Shown piece after piece: positions 14,322-14,940 of a stretch of 14,940 bases of DNA. Position 1 is the stretch's first letter. Each line of letters starts with the position of its first letter. The position numbers and the translations under genes are program-made. The stretch covers positions 1 through 14,940 of the forward strand of contig JAUYSE010000149.1 in the NCBI GenBank assembly GCA_030696465.1, given 5' to 3'. Below the pieces are notes generated by a model, which saw only the letters and a program-made list of their open reading frames with translations, was not told the origin of the DNA and made no database searches. The DNA comes from Legionellaceae bacterium. Lineage in GTDB: Bacteria; Pseudomonadota; Gammaproteobacteria; Legionellales; Legionellaceae.

Positions 14322-14940
14322 ATGACTATTCAATGTAGCGAAAAAATGAATTCAGTAAAAACTAGCATGACAGGTAAAAAACAACGATTAAGTGCCCTTG
14401 ATATTCAAGCAATGGTATCCCTTGCTGCAAAATCCATTGCACCGGTCTGGCCATTAAAAACTTTTATTGCCTGCAACTCTCTTCAAGGATTTGAGTCGCA
14501 ACCCTTTGATAAAGCCTTAACCGAGGCTCAATATTTATTTGAGCAAAATCACCTTGATTATCGAAATATTAACCGAGAAACCATTAAATGGTGCGGAACT
14601 TATTTTGACGAGGGTCAAAGTGTTATTGAAATGCCTTCTCGTGAAAAAGGGTTTTATTTTGCGTTTAAAGAACTCTCGAAATACGACCAGATGCTGCATC
14701 AAGGATCAAAGAAAAATCAACAATGGTTAAGAACATTACCCGACCATGCAGAAAGCGCCATTATCCAATGTTTAGACGTTCTTCAAGTTTCAGAGAAAGA
14801 GCATATCTCGTTTTTAAAAAAATCATTGGCACAGCTCCCGGGCTGGTCTGGTTATATTAAGTGGCAAACCGAATGGAAAAATAGCGTGGAGCCGTCCGAT
14901 AAACCTTCGAATGTGCTTATCGACTTTATGGCAATCCGCT
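14322..14940 (+). CDS. dabA: DabA (DUF2309), carbonic-anhydrase-like subunit, N-terminal 206 codons
   Basis: The frame runs open from the ATG at 14322 to the window end. The ribosome site AGGAG overlaps the dabB stop region (14309-14313) with an eight-base spacer, implying translational coupling. The diagnostic DUF2309 N-terminal motif is IAPVWPLKTFIACNSLQGFE (residues 39-58), followed by QPFDKAL. Further family-like sequence is SREKGFYFAFKEL and LAQLPGWSGYIKW. DabA proteins are usually about 800-1000 residues; the zinc-binding Cys/His/Cys/Asp residues of the beta-carbonic-anhydrase-like site are in the missing part. With DabB it forms the membrane-bound complex that accumulates bicarbonate. 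Assignment is firm from the motif and the dabB neighbour. Confidence 0.92.
   Translation, partial: MTIQCSEKMNSVKTSMTGKKQRLSALDIQAMVSLAAKSIAPVWPLKTFIACNSLQGFESQPFDKALTEAQYLFEQNHLDYRNINRETIKWCGTYFDEGQSVIEMPSREKGFYFAFKELSKYDQMLHQGSKKNQQWLRTLPDHAESAIIQCLDVLQVSEKEHISFLKKSLAQLPGWSGYIKWQTEWKNSVEPSDKPSNVLIDFMAIR

Noticed and set aside
14539..14730. 63-codon plus-strand frame
   Set aside because: Out-of-frame shadow inside dabA.
1..14940. CRISPR array, tRNA/rRNA gene, riboswitch or antiphage system
   Set aside because: No regularly spaced direct repeats, tRNA-like CCA/cloverleaf pattern, rRNA conserved segment or defence-gene motif was recognised on either strand by eye.

Overview
The window is AT-rich, compactly coded and looks like chromosomal DNA of a gammaproteobacterium, most likely Legionella or a close relative. 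That placement is an inference. It rests on the mix of housekeeping membrane genes, a DabB/DabA inorganic-carbon uptake operon, two orphan proteins that resemble Dot/Icm effectors, and many short palindromic repeats between genes. No rRNA, tRNA, CRISPR array or intact transposase is visible.

Left part (1-5531): the 3' end of mscL (large-conductance mechanosensitive channel) comes first. It is followed by a strong 25-bp-arm hairpin and a 65-bp tandem duplication in the intergenic space. A minus-strand pair then encodes a secreted single-Cache protein followed by a PhyH-type Fe(II)/2-oxoglutarate oxygenase. Next come a repeat-bearing gap, an effector-like protein with glycine-rich hydrophobic segments, and an exported histidine-phosphatase-like protein. 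A broken copy of a glutathione peroxidase gene, a DUF389 membrane protein and a small overlapping hypothetical ORF complete this part.

Middle (5576-10338): an MscS-type channel with an N-terminal BON domain on the plus strand, then about 600 bp with inverted repeats and possible regulatory sites leading to a 52-residue, highly charged protein. The intact exported glutathione peroxidase follows on the minus strand; it is the parent of the broken copy at 3953-4222. A 492-residue GT-B-like glycosyltransferase, possibly an effector, comes after it.

Right part (10339-14940): a 480-bp gap holds a nested pair of inverted-repeat elements whose right arm supplies the last codons of a DUF1295 membrane protein. 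A LysR regulator lies divergent from dabB and dabA (dabA is cut by the window end). DabB is a proton-translocating NuoL-like subunit and DabA a carbonic-anhydrase-like subunit; together they take up CO2/bicarbonate. LysR is placed to control them from the 103-bp shared intergenic region, which carries an inverted repeat.

The genes do not form one pathway. Osmotic, oxidative and envelope stress is a loose theme (mscL, BON-MscS, glutathione peroxidase, small hydrophilic protein). The only clear multi-gene system is the regulator-dabB-dabA module. The less ordinary content is the repeat architecture, the gpx duplication/deletion, the two effector-like proteins and the small charged ORF with its long leader.
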